A DNA stretch of 64,000 nt from assembly GCA_014649355.1 (NCBI GenBank), contig BMSW01000023.1, forward strand, positions 1 through 64,000. The letters run 5' to 3'. The notes under the pieces were generated by a model, which saw only the letters and a list, made by a program, of their open reading frames with translations, searched no databases and was not told the origin of the DNA. Every line of letters begins with the position of its first letter. Within the stretch, counting starts at the first letter, position 1. Made by a program: the position numbers and the translations under genes. Origin of the DNA: Streptomyces althioticus. GTDB lineage: Bacteria; Actinomycetota; Actinomycetes; Streptomycetales; Streptomycetaceae. Shown piece after piece: positions 29,018-37,608 of this stretch.

Positions 29018-30234
29018 CGTCTTCCCGAGTGGGCCTCTTCGGTCTGTTCGGCTCCGGGAACGTCGGCAACGACGGCTCACTGGTGGCGCTCCTCGACCAT
29101 CTGCGCGCGGACCGTCCGGAGGCGGAGGTGGACGCCCTGTGCGGCGGCCCCGAGACCGTCACGGCCCGGTACGGCATACCCGCGGCACGGCTGCACTGGT
29201 TCCGCGGCGAGTACCGCACGGCGGCGCGCCCGGGCGACATCCTGGGCAAGGGCGTGGGCAAGCTCGTGGACGCCTTCCGCATCGCGGCCTGGGTGCGCCG
29301 GCACGACGTCGTGCTCGTCCCCGGCACCGGGATCCTGGAGAGCACCCTGCCGCTGCGGCCGTGGGGCATGCCGTACTCGCTGTTCCTGGTGTGCGCGGCG
29401 GGGCGGCTGCTGCGCACGCCGGTCGCGCTGGTCGGGGTCGGGGCGTCCGAGACCGGCAGCCGGCCGGTGCGGGCGCTGACCCGGTGGGCGGCGCGGCTGG
29501 CCGCGTACCGGTCCTACCGGGACACCCTGTCGCGGGACGCGATACGGGCGATGGGCGTGGACACCCGGCACGACGAGGTGTACGCGGACCTGGTGTTCGC
29601 CCTGCCGACTCCCCCGCCGGGCGACTCCTCCGGGCCGGCCGGGCCGGTGTGCGTGGGCGTCATGGACTTCGGCGGCAGCAACGACGAACGGGACCGGGCG
29701 GACGAACTGCGCCGCCGCTACCTGGACGGCATGACGCGGTTCGTGCGCGCACTGGCCGCGGAGGGCAGGCCGGTACGGCTGCTCACCGGCGACGACGTGG
29801 ACCGGCCGGTATCCGAGGCGATCCTCGAGGCGGTCGACTCCCCGCTGGTCACCGCCGCCGCGACGGCGTCGCTGGGCGACCTCATGAAGGAGATGGCGGT
29901 CGCGGACACGGTGGTGGCGACCCGCTACCACAACCTGGTGTGCGCGCTGAAGGTCGGCACCCCGGCGCTCGCCGTGAGCTACGCGGCGAAGAGCGACCGG
30001 CTGATGGCCGACATGGGGCTGGGCGAGCACTGCCACCCGGCGCGGGACATCGACGCGGGCCGGCTGCTCGAGCAGTTCCACGCGCTGGAGCGGAACCGGG
30101 CGGAGGTCAGGCGGACCCTCGTCGAGGGCAACCCGGTCCTGGCCGGGCGGGTCCGCCGCCAGTTCGAGGCGCTGAACGCGCTCTTACCGGCGTCCGGCGC
30201 CGCCCCCGACCCCGCACGACAGGAGACCCCATGA
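29014..30234 (+). CDS. Polysaccharide pyruvyltransferase family protein
   Basis: 406 residues. The family transfers pyruvate from phosphoenolpyruvate to form ketal groups on exopolysaccharides, adding negative charge. Visible: LFGLFGSGNVGNDGSLVALL at the N-terminus, PGTGILE, ALVGVGASETGSRPVR, VATRYHNLVCALKVGTPALA and YAAKSDRLMADMG, the last two being strong family marks. The GTG start overlaps the glycosyltransferase by 4 bp. Codon 391 (30184-30186) is TTA, so bldA may be needed to complete it; the codon sits about 16 residues before the C-terminus. Confidence 0.86.
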   Translation: MTSSRVGLFGLFGSGNVGNDGSLVALLDHLRADRPEAEVDALCGGPETVTARYGIPAARLHWFRGEYRTAARPGDILGKGVGKLVDAFRIAAWVRRHDVVLVPGTGILESTLPLRPWGMPYSLFLVCAAGRLLRTPVALVGVGASETGSRPVRALTRWAARLAAYRSYRDTLSRDAIRAMGVDTRHDEVYADLVFALPTPPPGDSSGPAGPVCVGVMDFGGSNDERDRADELRRRYLDGMTRFVRALAAEGRPVRLLTGDDVDRPVSEAILEAVDSPLVTAAATASLGDLMKEMAVADTVVATRYHNLVCALKVGTPALAVSYAAKSDRLMADMGLGEHCHPARDIDAGRLLEQFHALERNRAEVRRTLVEGNPVLAGRVRRQFEALNALLPASGAAPDPARQETP

Positions 30235-30791
30235 AGGTGACCGAGGTCCCGGCGATCGCCGGGGCGTTTCTGTTCGAGCCGACACCGTTCACCGATGAAC
30301 GAGGCTTCTTCTGCCGCACGTTCGACGCGGACGTCGCGCGGTCCGCGGGCATCGACCCGGACGCCTTCGTCCAGGACAGCCTGTCCCGTTCGGTGCGGGG
30401 CGTGGTGCGCGGCATGCATCTGCGGTCCGGGGAGGGCGAGGCCAAGCTGGTGCGCTGCTCCCACGGCCGGATCTTCGACGTGGTGGTGGACCTGCGGCCC
30501 GGCTCGCCGACGTATCTGCGCCGGGCCACGTTCGAGCTGTCCGGCGACACGCAGGCCACGCTGTACGTGCCGGCGGGCTGCGCGCACGGCTTCCAGGCGC
30601 TGACGGACACCGCCGACACGTCGTACCGGATCGACCGCGAGCACGACCCGTCGGAGGACGTGACGATCGCCTTCGACGACCCCGAACTCGCCGTCCCCTG
30701 GCCGCTGCCGGTCACGCTGACGTCCGAACGGGACCGCAAGGCGCCGGGCCTGGCGGAGGTGCTGAGGACGCTGGAGGTGAAGGCGCCATGA
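30231..30791 (+). CDS. rfbC: dTDP-4-dehydrorhamnose 3,5-epimerase family (RfbC/RmlC-like)
   Basis: 186 residues, normal length. The cupin fold markers are present: FLFEPTPFTDERGFFCRTF, the catalytic His in VVRGMHLR, DVVVDLRPGSPTY, and LYVPAGCAHGFQAL. It should epimerise C3 and/or C5 of a 4-keto-6-deoxy sugar. RGMHLR rather than RGLHYQ suggests it may prefer a different nucleotide sugar than dTDP-glucose derivatives. It overlaps the genes on both sides by 4 bp. Confidence 0.88.
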   Translation: MKVTEVPAIAGAFLFEPTPFTDERGFFCRTFDADVARSAGIDPDAFVQDSLSRSVRGVVRGMHLRSGEGEAKLVRCSHGRIFDVVVDLRPGSPTYLRRATFELSGDTQATLYVPAGCAHGFQALTDTADTSYRIDREHDPSEDVTIAFDDPELAVPWPLPVTLTSERDRKAPGLAEVLRTLEVKAP

Positions 30792-32113
30792 ACGGTGAGG
30801 AGTGGGAGCTGCCCCGGTCGCGGGCGGTGAACGAGCGGCTGCACGCGGCGATCCCGGGCGGGGCGCACACGTACGCCAAGGGCGACGACCAGTACCCGCA
30901 GGACCTGGCGCCGGTCATCGACCACGGCCGCGGCGCCCGCGTGTGGGACGTCGACGGAAACGAGTACCTCGAGTACGGCTCGGGGCTGCGGTCGGTGAGC
31001 CTCGGTCACGCCCATCCGCGGGTGCTGGAGGCGGTACGGCGGGAGCTGGAGCGGGGCAGCAACTTCGTGCGCCCGTCGGTGGTGGAGGCCCAGGCGGCGG
31101 AGCGGTTCCTCGCCACGGTGCCGACCGCCGAGATGGTGAAGTTCGCGAAGAACGGCTCCGACGCGACCACGGCGGCGGTGCGGCTGGCGCGCGCCGTCAC
31201 CGGGCGCACCCGGGTCGCGCTCTGCGCGGACCACCCGTTCTTCTCGGTGGACGACTGGTTCATCGGCACCACGCCCATGTCGGCGGGCATCCCGTCGCAG
31301 ACCACGGACCTGACGGTGACGTTCCCCTACGGGGACCTGGCCGCCGTGGAGGCGCTGTTCGACCGGTACCCGGACGAGATCGCCTGCCTGATCCTGGAGC
31401 CGGCCACCCAGACGGAGCCGCCGCCGGGTTACCTCGCGGGGCTGCGCGACCTCGCGCACCGCCACGGGAGCGTGCTGGTCTTCGACGAGATGATCACCGG
31501 CTTCCGCTGGTCGGAGGCGGGCGCCCAGGGCCTGTACGGGGTGACCCCCGACCTGTCCACCTTCGGCAAGGCGCTGGGCAACGGCTTCGCGGTGTCCGCG
31601 CTGGCCGGGCGCCGCGAGCTGATGGAGTGGGGCGGGCTGCGGCACGACGGCGACCGGGTGTTCCTGCTGTCCACCACGCACGGCGCGGAGACGCACGCCC
31701 TGGCGGCGGCGATGGCCGTGCAGACGACCTACGTGGAGGAGGGCGTCACCGCCCGGCTGCACGCGCTGGGCGAGCGGCTGGCCGCGGGCGTCCGGGACGC
31801 GGCGGCCGCGATGGGCGTCGCCGACCATGTCGTGGTCCGGGGCCGCGCCAGCAACCTTGTCTTCGCGACGCTGGACGCGCGGGGCCGCCCGTCGCAGGAG
31901 TACCGGACGCTGTTCCTGCGCCGCCTGCTGACCGGCGGGGTGCTGGCCCCGTCGTTCGTGGTGAGCGGCGCGCTCGAGGAGGCCGACGTCGACCGCACGG
32001 TGGACGTGGTCGGCCAGGCGTGCGCGGTGTACCGCAAGGCGCTGGACGCGGGCGATCCGACGCCGTGGCTGGGGGGCAGGCCGGTGCGGCCGGTGTTCCG
32101 GCGGACGGTGTGA
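30788..32113 (+). CDS. Class III PLP aminotransferase/glutamate-1-semialdehyde-aminomutase-like protein
   Basis: 441 residues. The PLP fold is complete: NGSDATTAAVRLAR binds the phosphate, D233 in VFDEMITGFR contacts the pyridine ring, and K261 in STFGKALGNG forms the Schiff base. Sequence style (GGAHTYAKGDDQYP, WDVDGNEYLEYGSG) is that of HemL-like enzymes repeatedly found in surface-polysaccharide loci rather than of tetrapyrrole HemL. It probably aminates a keto sugar or small substituent. It is the last gene of the operon, followed by a strong hairpin at 32119-32158. Confidence 0.85.
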   Translation: MNGEEWELPRSRAVNERLHAAIPGGAHTYAKGDDQYPQDLAPVIDHGRGARVWDVDGNEYLEYGSGLRSVSLGHAHPRVLEAVRRELERGSNFVRPSVVEAQAAERFLATVPTAEMVKFAKNGSDATTAAVRLARAVTGRTRVALCADHPFFSVDDWFIGTTPMSAGIPSQTTDLTVTFPYGDLAAVEALFDRYPDEIACLILEPATQTEPPPGYLAGLRDLAHRHGSVLVFDEMITGFRWSEAGAQGLYGVTPDLSTFGKALGNGFAVSALAGRRELMEWGGLRHDGDRVFLLSTTHGAETHALAAAMAVQTTYVEEGVTARLHALGERLAAGVRDAAAAMGVADHVVVRGRASNLVFATLDARGRPSQEYRTLFLRRLLTGGVLAPSFVVSGALEEADVDRTVDVVGQACAVYRKALDAGDPTPWLGGRPVRPVFRRTV

Positions 32114-32118
32114 GGTGA

Positions 32119-32158
32119 GGGCGTGGGGCGCCGTTCCTCGGACCGGCGCCCCACGCTC
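32119..32158 (+). terminator. Terminator of the exopolysaccharide operon
   Basis: GCGTGGGGCGCC (32121-32132) and its exact complement (32145-32156) form a 12-bp stem around a 12-base loop, extended by one G-T and one G-C pair. No T run follows, as is common in Streptomyces. It lies between convergent genes (stops at 32113 and 32176) and probably works in both directions. Confidence 0.75.
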
Positions 32159-32175
32159 CCCCGGCCGGCAACCCG

Positions 32176-32859
32176 TCACCTCACCTGGGTGCGGCGGGCG
32201 TCGGCCACCCGGTCGATCACCCAGGCCGCCGCCGGCACCACCGCCAGCGCGGTGCAGCAGCCGCCCACGGTGTCCGTCGGGTAGTGCGCCCCGGTGGCGA
32301 CCTGGGCCCAGCCCATGAGGGCGCCGGCGGCCGAGGCGACGGCCAGGGCGAGCACGGTCCCCGACGTCGGACCGAGCCCGAACCGCCCCGCCGCGAGCAG
32401 CGCCAGGGCGAGGGCGAACGCCGTGAGGAAGGCGGTGTGGCCGCTCGGGAAGGCCAGGTTGTCGTCGCCGTTGATGGTGCGCGCGGCGAGCGGTTTGAGC
32501 AGCCGCGTCACCCCGACGGCGAGGGCGGGTCCGGCGAGCAGCAGGACGGCGGCGCGGGTCCTGCGGGCCCTCAGGCAGCCGACGACACCGGCCGTGAGCA
32601 GCAGCAGGGCTCCCCCGGGGTCACCCAGGAAGTCCGTCGCGTTCGCGAGATGCCACCAGGGCGCCCCGACGCCGTACGCGGCCTCCCCGATCCGGGCGTC
32701 CGTCCGGCCGGGCACGGCGTCACCGGCGTACCGGACGCCGAGCACGAGGACCACGAGTCCGGCGAGCACGGCGACCACGGCAAGACGCCCGCGCATCACC
32801 ACGGGCAGCACCGCCGCAGCGGTCACCTTGCCGTCCGTCACCGTCACCGTGCCGCCCAC
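32176..32859 (-). CDS. PAP2-family membrane phosphatase
   Basis: 227 residues with about six membrane helices. The phosphatase signature is split as in the family: KPLAARTING for motif 1, PSGHTAFLTAF for motif 2, and GAHYPTDTVGG for motif 3 with the nucleophilic His. Such enzymes remove phosphate from lipid phosphates, including undecaprenyl pyrophosphate. Being convergent with the exopolysaccharide operon, it could help recycle lipid carrier, but the link is only positional. GTG start preceded by GGGGG. Confidence 0.85.
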   Translation of the reverse strand: MGGTVTVTDGKVTAAAVLPVVMRGRLAVVAVLAGLVVLVLGVRYAGDAVPGRTDARIGEAAYGVGAPWWHLANATDFLGDPGGALLLLTAGVVGCLRARRTRAAVLLLAGPALAVGVTRLLKPLAARTINGDDNLAFPSGHTAFLTAFALALALLAAGRFGLGPTSGTVLALAVASAAGALMGWAQVATGAHYPTDTVGGCCTALAVVPAAAWVIDRVADARRTQVR

Positions 32860-32930
32860 CCCCGTGCAACGCCCCCTTCTCAGGTTAACCGACCTACCGG
32901 GCGCGCGAGTTGGCGGGACGGATCACCGCC

Positions 32931-32963
32931 GAGGGGCGCGCCGTCGGTCACGGCGCGCCCCTC
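32931..32963 (-). terminator. Terminator after the small hydrophilic gene
   Basis: GAGGGGCGCGCCG (32931-32943) and its perfect complement (32951-32963) make a 13-bp stem with a 7-base loop. It lies 16 bp past the stop of the minus-strand gene at 32979-33173. Confidence 0.75.
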
Positions 32964-32978
32964 GGGGGTGGAGAACCC

Positions 32979-33173
32979 TCACTCCGGATGGTCCGGCTGC
33001 TGCTCCGGCGGCTTGCCGCCGCCCCGGCCGCCGCCCTTGGCGCCGCGGTCGGTGCCGTGGGCGTGGCCGCCCGCGCCCCGGCCGGGCTGGGACGCCTTGC
33101 GGGCCCCGCTGTCTTGCGGCGTGGCCCCGCCCTTGTCGCTGCGCCGCAGCTCGGGCTGTTGCGGGTTCGACAT
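32979..33173 (-). CDS. Small hydrophilic protein of unknown function
   Basis: 64 residues, rich in Gly, Arg, Gln and Lys, with no hydrophobic segment (MSNPQQPELRRSDKGGATPQ, then Gly/Lys-rich, ending EQQPDHPE). The ATG is preceded at ideal spacing by AGGAGGAG, and a strong terminator follows, so I treat it as real. It looks intrinsically disordered. I do not recognise a family beyond other short Gly-rich actinomycete proteins. Confidence 0.65.
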   Translation of the reverse strand: MSNPQQPELRRSDKGGATPQDSGARKASQPGRGAGGHAHGTDRGAKGGGRGGGKPPEQQPDHPE

Positions 33174-33263
33174 GGTCTCCTCCTCGCATCGCCTGCGCGT
33201 CGTGCGCGCCTGCCGCTCCCCGGGTGTCTCGTGCGCGCGGGCCGAAACGCGCTGTCGATCAGG

Positions 33264-34064
33264 TCAGTCGCGTGAGCCGTCGCCCGTGCCCGGTTCGGCG
33301 AGGCGCCGGTGGGCCGCCGCCTTCACGCCGTCGGGCAGGACCTTTCCGGCCAGCCCCTGCGCCTTGGTCATCAGCGACCCGGTGACGGCCTTCTTCTCGC
33401 CCTTCACGATCGCCTCGAACGCCTGCTCCGCCACCTGCTCCGGCGGGTCCTTCTTCATGGAACCCATGCGGGTGTCGTCCGTCATGTCCGCCCGGTCGAA
33501 GAACTCCGTCTCCGTCGGGCCCGGCATGAAGGCGGTGACCGTCACCCCGGTGTCCTTCACCTCCTCCGCCAGCGCCTGCGCGAAGCTCTGCACGAAGGAT
33601 TTGGACGCGTTGTAGACGGGCTGGAAGGAGCCCGGCATCTGGGAGGCGACGGACGAGGTGAAGGCGAGCCGTCCCTCGCCGCGCGCCGCCATCGCCCGCA
33701 GCAGCGGCTTGGCCAGCCGTACGGTCGCGGTGACGTTGAGGTCGATGACCGCCTGGTCGTCGGCCAGGTCGGTGTCGACGAAGGCGCCGCCCTGGCCGAC
33801 CCCGGCGTTGAGGACGGCGACGTCGACGGTCAGGCCGTCGAGCGCGTCGAGGAGCAGGAAGCGCCCCTCGCCGGTCCGCAGGTCGGCGCGGACCGCGCGC
33901 ACCTCCCCGCCCGCCTCCCGCAGCCGCACGGCGGCGGCCTCCAGCTCCTCGTCCTCGGCGTTCACGACGAGGTCGTACCCGTGCGACGCGAACTGCCGGG
34001 CCAGCTCGAGGCCGATGCCGCTGGACGCGCCGGTGATCAGTGCGAGTGGCCGTGTCTCAGTCAT
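33264..34064 (-). CDS. Short-chain dehydrogenase/reductase
   Basis: 266 residues, classical SDR. The cofactor motif TGASSGIGLELARQF is at the N-terminus, NAGVGQGG replaces NNAG, and the catalytic Ser/Tyr/Lys are in FTSSVASQMPGS and YNASKSF. The C-terminal extension (KKAVTGSLMTKAQGLAGKVL) matches SDRs of the DltE/oxidoreductase type often found alone in Streptomyces. The substrate is unknown. I chose the ATG giving MTETRPLALITG. It is divergent from the photolyase gene with 137 bp between. Confidence 0.85.
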   Translation of the reverse strand: MTETRPLALITGASSGIGLELARQFASHGYDLVVNAEDEELEAAAVRLREAGGEVRAVRADLRTGEGRFLLLDALDGLTVDVAVLNAGVGQGGAFVDTDLADDQAVIDLNVTATVRLAKPLLRAMAARGEGRLAFTSSVASQMPGSFQPVYNASKSFVQSFAQALAEEVKDTGVTVTAFMPGPTETEFFDRADMTDDTRMGSMKKDPPEQVAEQAFEAIVKGEKKAVTGSLMTKAQGLAGKVLPDGVKAAAHRRLAEPGTGDGSRD

Positions 34065-34201
34065 GCGGGACGGGTAACCCCGCCCGCCCGGGTCACGCAC
34101 CCCGGCCGCCACCGGCGACGTTTCCCGCGCCGTCCCGGCGGTTACTCGCCGCGGTGCGGCACGACGCATGCCTCCCGCCGCCCGACCTCCGGAGTGACGC
34201 C

Positions 34202-35578
34202 ATGACCGTCGCCGTGGTCCTGTTCACCGCCGACCTGCGTCTGCGCGACCACCCTCCGCTGCACGCGGCGCTGCGGTCCGCGGACGAGGTGGTGCCGCTG
34301 TTCGTCCAGGACAGCGGCATTCACGCGGCCGGCTTCGACGCGCCGAACCGGCGGGCCTTCCTCGCGGACTGCCTGCACGACCTCGACGCCTCGCTGCGGC
34401 AGCGCGGCGGGCGGCTCGTGGTCCGCTCGGGGCCGGTCGTGCGGGAGGTGTGCGCGGTGGCCGCCGCGTGCGGGGCCGCCGAGGTGCACATGGCGGCGGG
34501 CGTGACGGCGTACGCCCACCGCCGTGAGGAGCGGCTGCGCGAGGAGCTCGGCGCCGTCGGGGTGGCGCTGCGCGTGCACGAGGCGGTGATCACCGCGCTC
34601 GCCCCTGGGGCGGTGACCCCGTCCGGCTCGGGCCACTACGGCGTGTTCACCCCGTACCTCCGCCGCTGGTCGCAGCAGACCCTGCGCACGCCGCTCGCGG
34701 CGCCCCGCGCCGTCCGCGTCCCCGACGGGGTGCGGGGTGAGCCGCTGCCCGTCCGCGCGGACGTGTCCGGCCCCTCCCCCGGTCTCCCGCCCGGAGGGGA
34801 GACGGCCGGCCGGGACCGGCTGGCGCGGTGGTCGCGCTCCGGGGGCATGGCCGCCTACGAGGACCGGCACGACGACCTCGCGGGCGACGCCACGTCGCGG
34901 CTGTCGCCGTACCTCCACTTCGGGACGCTCTCCGCGGCGGAGGCCGTCCACCGGGCACGCGAGCAGGGCGGTCCTGGCGCGGAGGCGTTCGTGCGTCAGC
35001 TCTGCTGGCGGGACTTCCACCACCAGGTGCTGGCGGCGCGCCCCGAGGCGTCCTGGCGGGACTACCGCGCCCGCGACGACCACTGGCGCGGCGAGGACGA
35101 CGCCGCCGAGGACATCGCCGCGTGGCGGGACGGCCGCACCGGCTACCCGATCGTCGACGCGGCCATGCGGCAGCTGCGGCACGAGGGCTGGATGCACAAC
35201 CGGGCCCGCCTGCTTTCGGCGAGCTTCCTGACGAAGACGCTGTACGTCGACTGGCGGATCGGCGCCCGGCACTTCCTGGACCTGCTGGTGGACGGCGACG
35301 TCGTCAACAACCAGCTCAACTGGCAGTGGGCCGCCGGCACGGGCACCGACACCCGCCCGCACCGCGTCCTCAACCCCACGGTCCAGGCCAGGCGCTTCGA
35401 CCCGGACGGCGCGTACGTACGCCGCTGGGTCCCGGAACTCGCGGACGTCGACGGCAGGCGGATCCACGAACCGTGGCGCCTCCCGCCGGACCTGCGCGAC
35501 GCCCTCGGCTACCCCGACCCGGTGGTGGACCTCGCCGAGGGGCTCACCCGTTTCCGTCGCGCGCGGGGCCGCGACTGA
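34202..35578 (+). CDS. phr: Deoxyribodipyrimidine photolyase (class I)
   Basis: 458 residues. The N-terminal alpha/beta antenna domain starts VAVVLFTADLRLRDHPPL; the FAD domain has GVFTPYLRRW, RLSPYLHFGTLS, FVRQLCWRDFHHQVL, GYPIVDAAMRQLRHEGWMHN and the Trp-rich DVVNNQLNWQWAAGTGTD that lies along the electron-transfer path. It repairs cyclobutane pyrimidine dimers using blue light. Start ATG follows GGAG. Two neighbours (FAD oxidoreductase, TspO) suggest a light/oxidative-stress gene group. Confidence 0.93.
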   Translation: MTVAVVLFTADLRLRDHPPLHAALRSADEVVPLFVQDSGIHAAGFDAPNRRAFLADCLHDLDASLRQRGGRLVVRSGPVVREVCAVAAACGAAEVHMAAGVTAYAHRREERLREELGAVGVALRVHEAVITALAPGAVTPSGSGHYGVFTPYLRRWSQQTLRTPLAAPRAVRVPDGVRGEPLPVRADVSGPSPGLPPGGETAGRDRLARWSRSGGMAAYEDRHDDLAGDATSRLSPYLHFGTLSAAEAVHRAREQGGPGAEAFVRQLCWRDFHHQVLAARPEASWRDYRARDDHWRGEDDAAEDIAAWRDGRTGYPIVDAAMRQLRHEGWMHNRARLLSASFLTKTLYVDWRIGARHFLDLLVDGDVVNNQLNWQWAAGTGTDTRPHRVLNPTVQARRFDPDGAYVRRWVPELADVDGRRIHEPWRLPPDLRDALGYPDPVVDLAEGLTRFRRARGRD

Positions 35579-35611
35579 CCCACCGGGGGCCCACGGACAC
35601 CAGGCGTCACA

Positions 35612-36856
35612 TCACGCCGTCGTGTCGGCCAGCACCTCCCGTGCCGCGCGCGTCCCCGACGCGAGGGCGCCCTGCACGGAGCCGGTGGCCCGGTGGTCCC
35701 CGCACACGTACCGGCCCGGCCACAGACGGGTGGTGCGGCTCAGCGGCCAGGGCGGCGCCATCGCCGGCAGCGCCCCCTCGACCGTGCGCACGTCCACCCG
35801 CTGCCAGCCGCCCGTGTCGGTGCCGTACAGCTCGGCGAGCCGCCGGAGCACGGTCCGTTCCCTGCCCGGTTCGTCGGCTCCCAGGACGGACGTGGAGATC
35901 AGCGCGATGCCCTCGGGGGCGTAGGTGGGGGCGACCCGCGAGAGCACGCAGGTGTTCAGGACGGTGCCGGTGCTGTCCACCCGGAGGACGGGTTCGTCGG
36001 CGGGGCTCGCGTCGGCGGCGTGGTGGTACGTGGTGACGGTGCGGGTGGCGGGCACGGGCAGCCCCGGCAGCAGCAGTGCGGCGGTCGCCGGTTCGGTCGC
36101 CACCACCACGGCACGGGACGGGATCTCGCTGCCGTCCTCCGTCAGCACCCCGTCGTCGGTGAGGGAGGAGACGGGCGTGCCGAGTCGCAGGACGCCGTCC
36201 GGGAGGCCGGCGGCCAGCTGGGCGGGCACGGCCCCGACGCCCCGGGCCGGCAGGCACAGGGAGCCGCGGACCATGCTGCGCCACACCAGGTGGAAGAAGC
36301 GGGCGGAGGTCTCCAGCCGGTCCTCCAGGAAGACGCCCGAGAGGAACGGCCGGAGGATCTCGTCGACCATGGCGTCCGACACCCCGGCCCGCTTCAGGGC
36401 CCGGGAGGTGGAGCCGTCCCGGCGCCGTCTGACGGCCGACGCCGGCAGCAGGGCGTCCCAGGCGGTGAGCCCGGCCAGCGCGGCCAGGTCGCGCGCCCCG
36501 GGAAGCCGCCCCGGCGTCAGGGCCTCCGACGCGCCGGACTCCCTGGTCGGGTCCACGAGCCGGACGGGGCCCCGCGAGGTGTGCGCGACGACACCCGCCG
36601 TGAACGGCCGCAGGCGCAGGCTTCCGAGGTCCAGGCGCCGCTTCACCTGCGGGTAGGAGGTGTTGAACACCTGGAACCCGCGGTCCAGCAGGAACCCGTC
36701 CCGCCGGTCCGTGCGCATCCGGCCGCCCACGCCGTCGGACGCCTCCAGCAGCGCCACCCGCCGGCCGGCACGGCACAGGTCCAGCGCGCACGCCAGCCCC
36801 GCCAGGCCCGCGCCCACGACGACCACGTCCGGCGCCCCGCGACGGTGCTCGCTCAT
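35612..36856 (-). CDS. FAD-dependent amine-oxidase/phytoene-desaturase-like oxidoreductase
   Basis: 414 residues. It opens with the dinucleotide motif VVVVGAGLAGLACALDL and the second FAD motif SDGVGGRMRTDR, and ends with the FAD-contacting YVCGDHRATGSVQGALASG. In between, FLSGVFLEDRLETSARFFHL is characteristic of a family of NAD(P)/FAD proteins related to protoporphyrinogen oxidase and carotenoid desaturases. The substrate is unknown. I chose the ATG with GAGGAG upstream at 36856; longer upstream frames lack coding character. It is convergent with phr and divergent from TspO. Confidence 0.85.
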   Translation of the reverse strand: MSEHRRGAPDVVVVGAGLAGLACALDLCRAGRRVALLEASDGVGGRMRTDRRDGFLLDRGFQVFNTSYPQVKRRLDLGSLRLRPFTAGVVAHTSRGPVRLVDPTRESGASEALTPGRLPGARDLAALAGLTAWDALLPASAVRRRRDGSTSRALKRAGVSDAMVDEILRPFLSGVFLEDRLETSARFFHLVWRSMVRGSLCLPARGVGAVPAQLAAGLPDGVLRLGTPVSSLTDDGVLTEDGSEIPSRAVVVATEPATAALLLPGLPVPATRTVTTYHHAADASPADEPVLRVDSTGTVLNTCVLSRVAPTYAPEGIALISTSVLGADEPGRERTVLRRLAELYGTDTGGWQRVDVRTVEGALPAMAPPWPLSRTTRLWPGRYVCGDHRATGSVQGALASGTRAAREVLADTTA

Positions 36857-37015
36857 GCTGCTCCTCGGTGGGCCGCCCGGCCGCAGCCGGGAAGGTCGGG
36901 ACGCGGCCGCCCGCGCGGCCCTCCCTTCGCCGGTACCCGCGACCGGCGGGCACAGCCCCTCGAGGAAGCCGTTGTCCCCCGGCCGACGCAACCGGCGTCG
37001 CCTCCCGGCGGAACC

Positions 37016-37050
37016 GGAGGGGGAACGAGCCGTGTGGGTGCTCCCCCTCC
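37016..37050 (+). promoter_or_regulatory. Inverted repeat before the TspO gene
   Basis: GGAGGGGGA (37016-37024) is the exact complement of TCCCCCTCC (37042-37050), 17 bases apart, within the 229-bp divergent region and 36 bp before the TspO start. It could be an operator or an RNA stem close to the ribosome site. Function is inferred only from symmetry. Confidence 0.35.
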
Positions 37051-37085
37051 GGGCACCCGCTCCCGGTGACCGATCGGAGGACCCC

Positions 37086-37604
37086 ATGGCCGACCTGCTG
37101 AGCGAGGAGACCCGCCGGCCGACCGCCCGCAGCCGCCCGGGATGGCCGACGCTGCTGCTCCTGCTCGCGGTGTGCTACGCGGTGGCCGCGCTGGGCAGCC
37201 TGGCCGCCGCCGACTCCGGCGACACCTACCAGGCGCTCGACCGGCCGCCCTGGGCCCCGCCCGGCTGGCTCTTCGGACCCGTGTGGACCGTCCTCTACGG
37301 CACCATCGCCGTCGCCGCCTGGCTCGCCCTGCGCGGCAGCGACGAGAGGGTCGGGCGCAGGCCCGCCATGATCCTCTGGTCCGTCCAGCTCGCGCTGAAC
37401 CTGGCCTGGACCCCGCTCTTCTTCGCCGCCGACGCCTACGGCTGGGCGTTCGCCGAGATCTGCTTCCTGTGGCTCGCGCTGGTCGCCACCGTCGTGGCGT
37501 TCGCGCGCAGGCGCCGGGCCGCCGCGGTGCTGCTCCTGCCGTACGCGGCCTGGGTGACCTACGCCGCCTCCCTCAACCTGGGCATCTGGGTGCTCAACTC
37601 CTGA
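37086..37604 (+). CDS. TspO/MBR family membrane protein
   Basis: 172 residues, five membrane helices. Family marks are YQALDRPPWAPPGWLFGPVW, TVLYGTIAVAAWL, LNLAWTPLFF and ASLNLGIWVLN at the end. Bacterial TspO proteins bind porphyrins and are linked to light, oxygen and stress responses. The N-terminal 20 residues are hydrophilic. GGAGG precedes the ATG. Its stop is 4 bp from the convergent urtE stop, with no terminator visible between them. Confidence 0.92.
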   Translation: MADLLSEETRRPTARSRPGWPTLLLLLAVCYAVAALGSLAAADSGDTYQALDRPPWAPPGWLFGPVWTVLYGTIAVAAWLALRGSDERVGRRPAMILWSVQLALNLAWTPLFFAADAYGWAFAEICFLWLALVATVVAFARRRRAAAVLLLPYAAWVTYAASLNLGIWVLNS

Positions 37605-37608
37605 CGCG

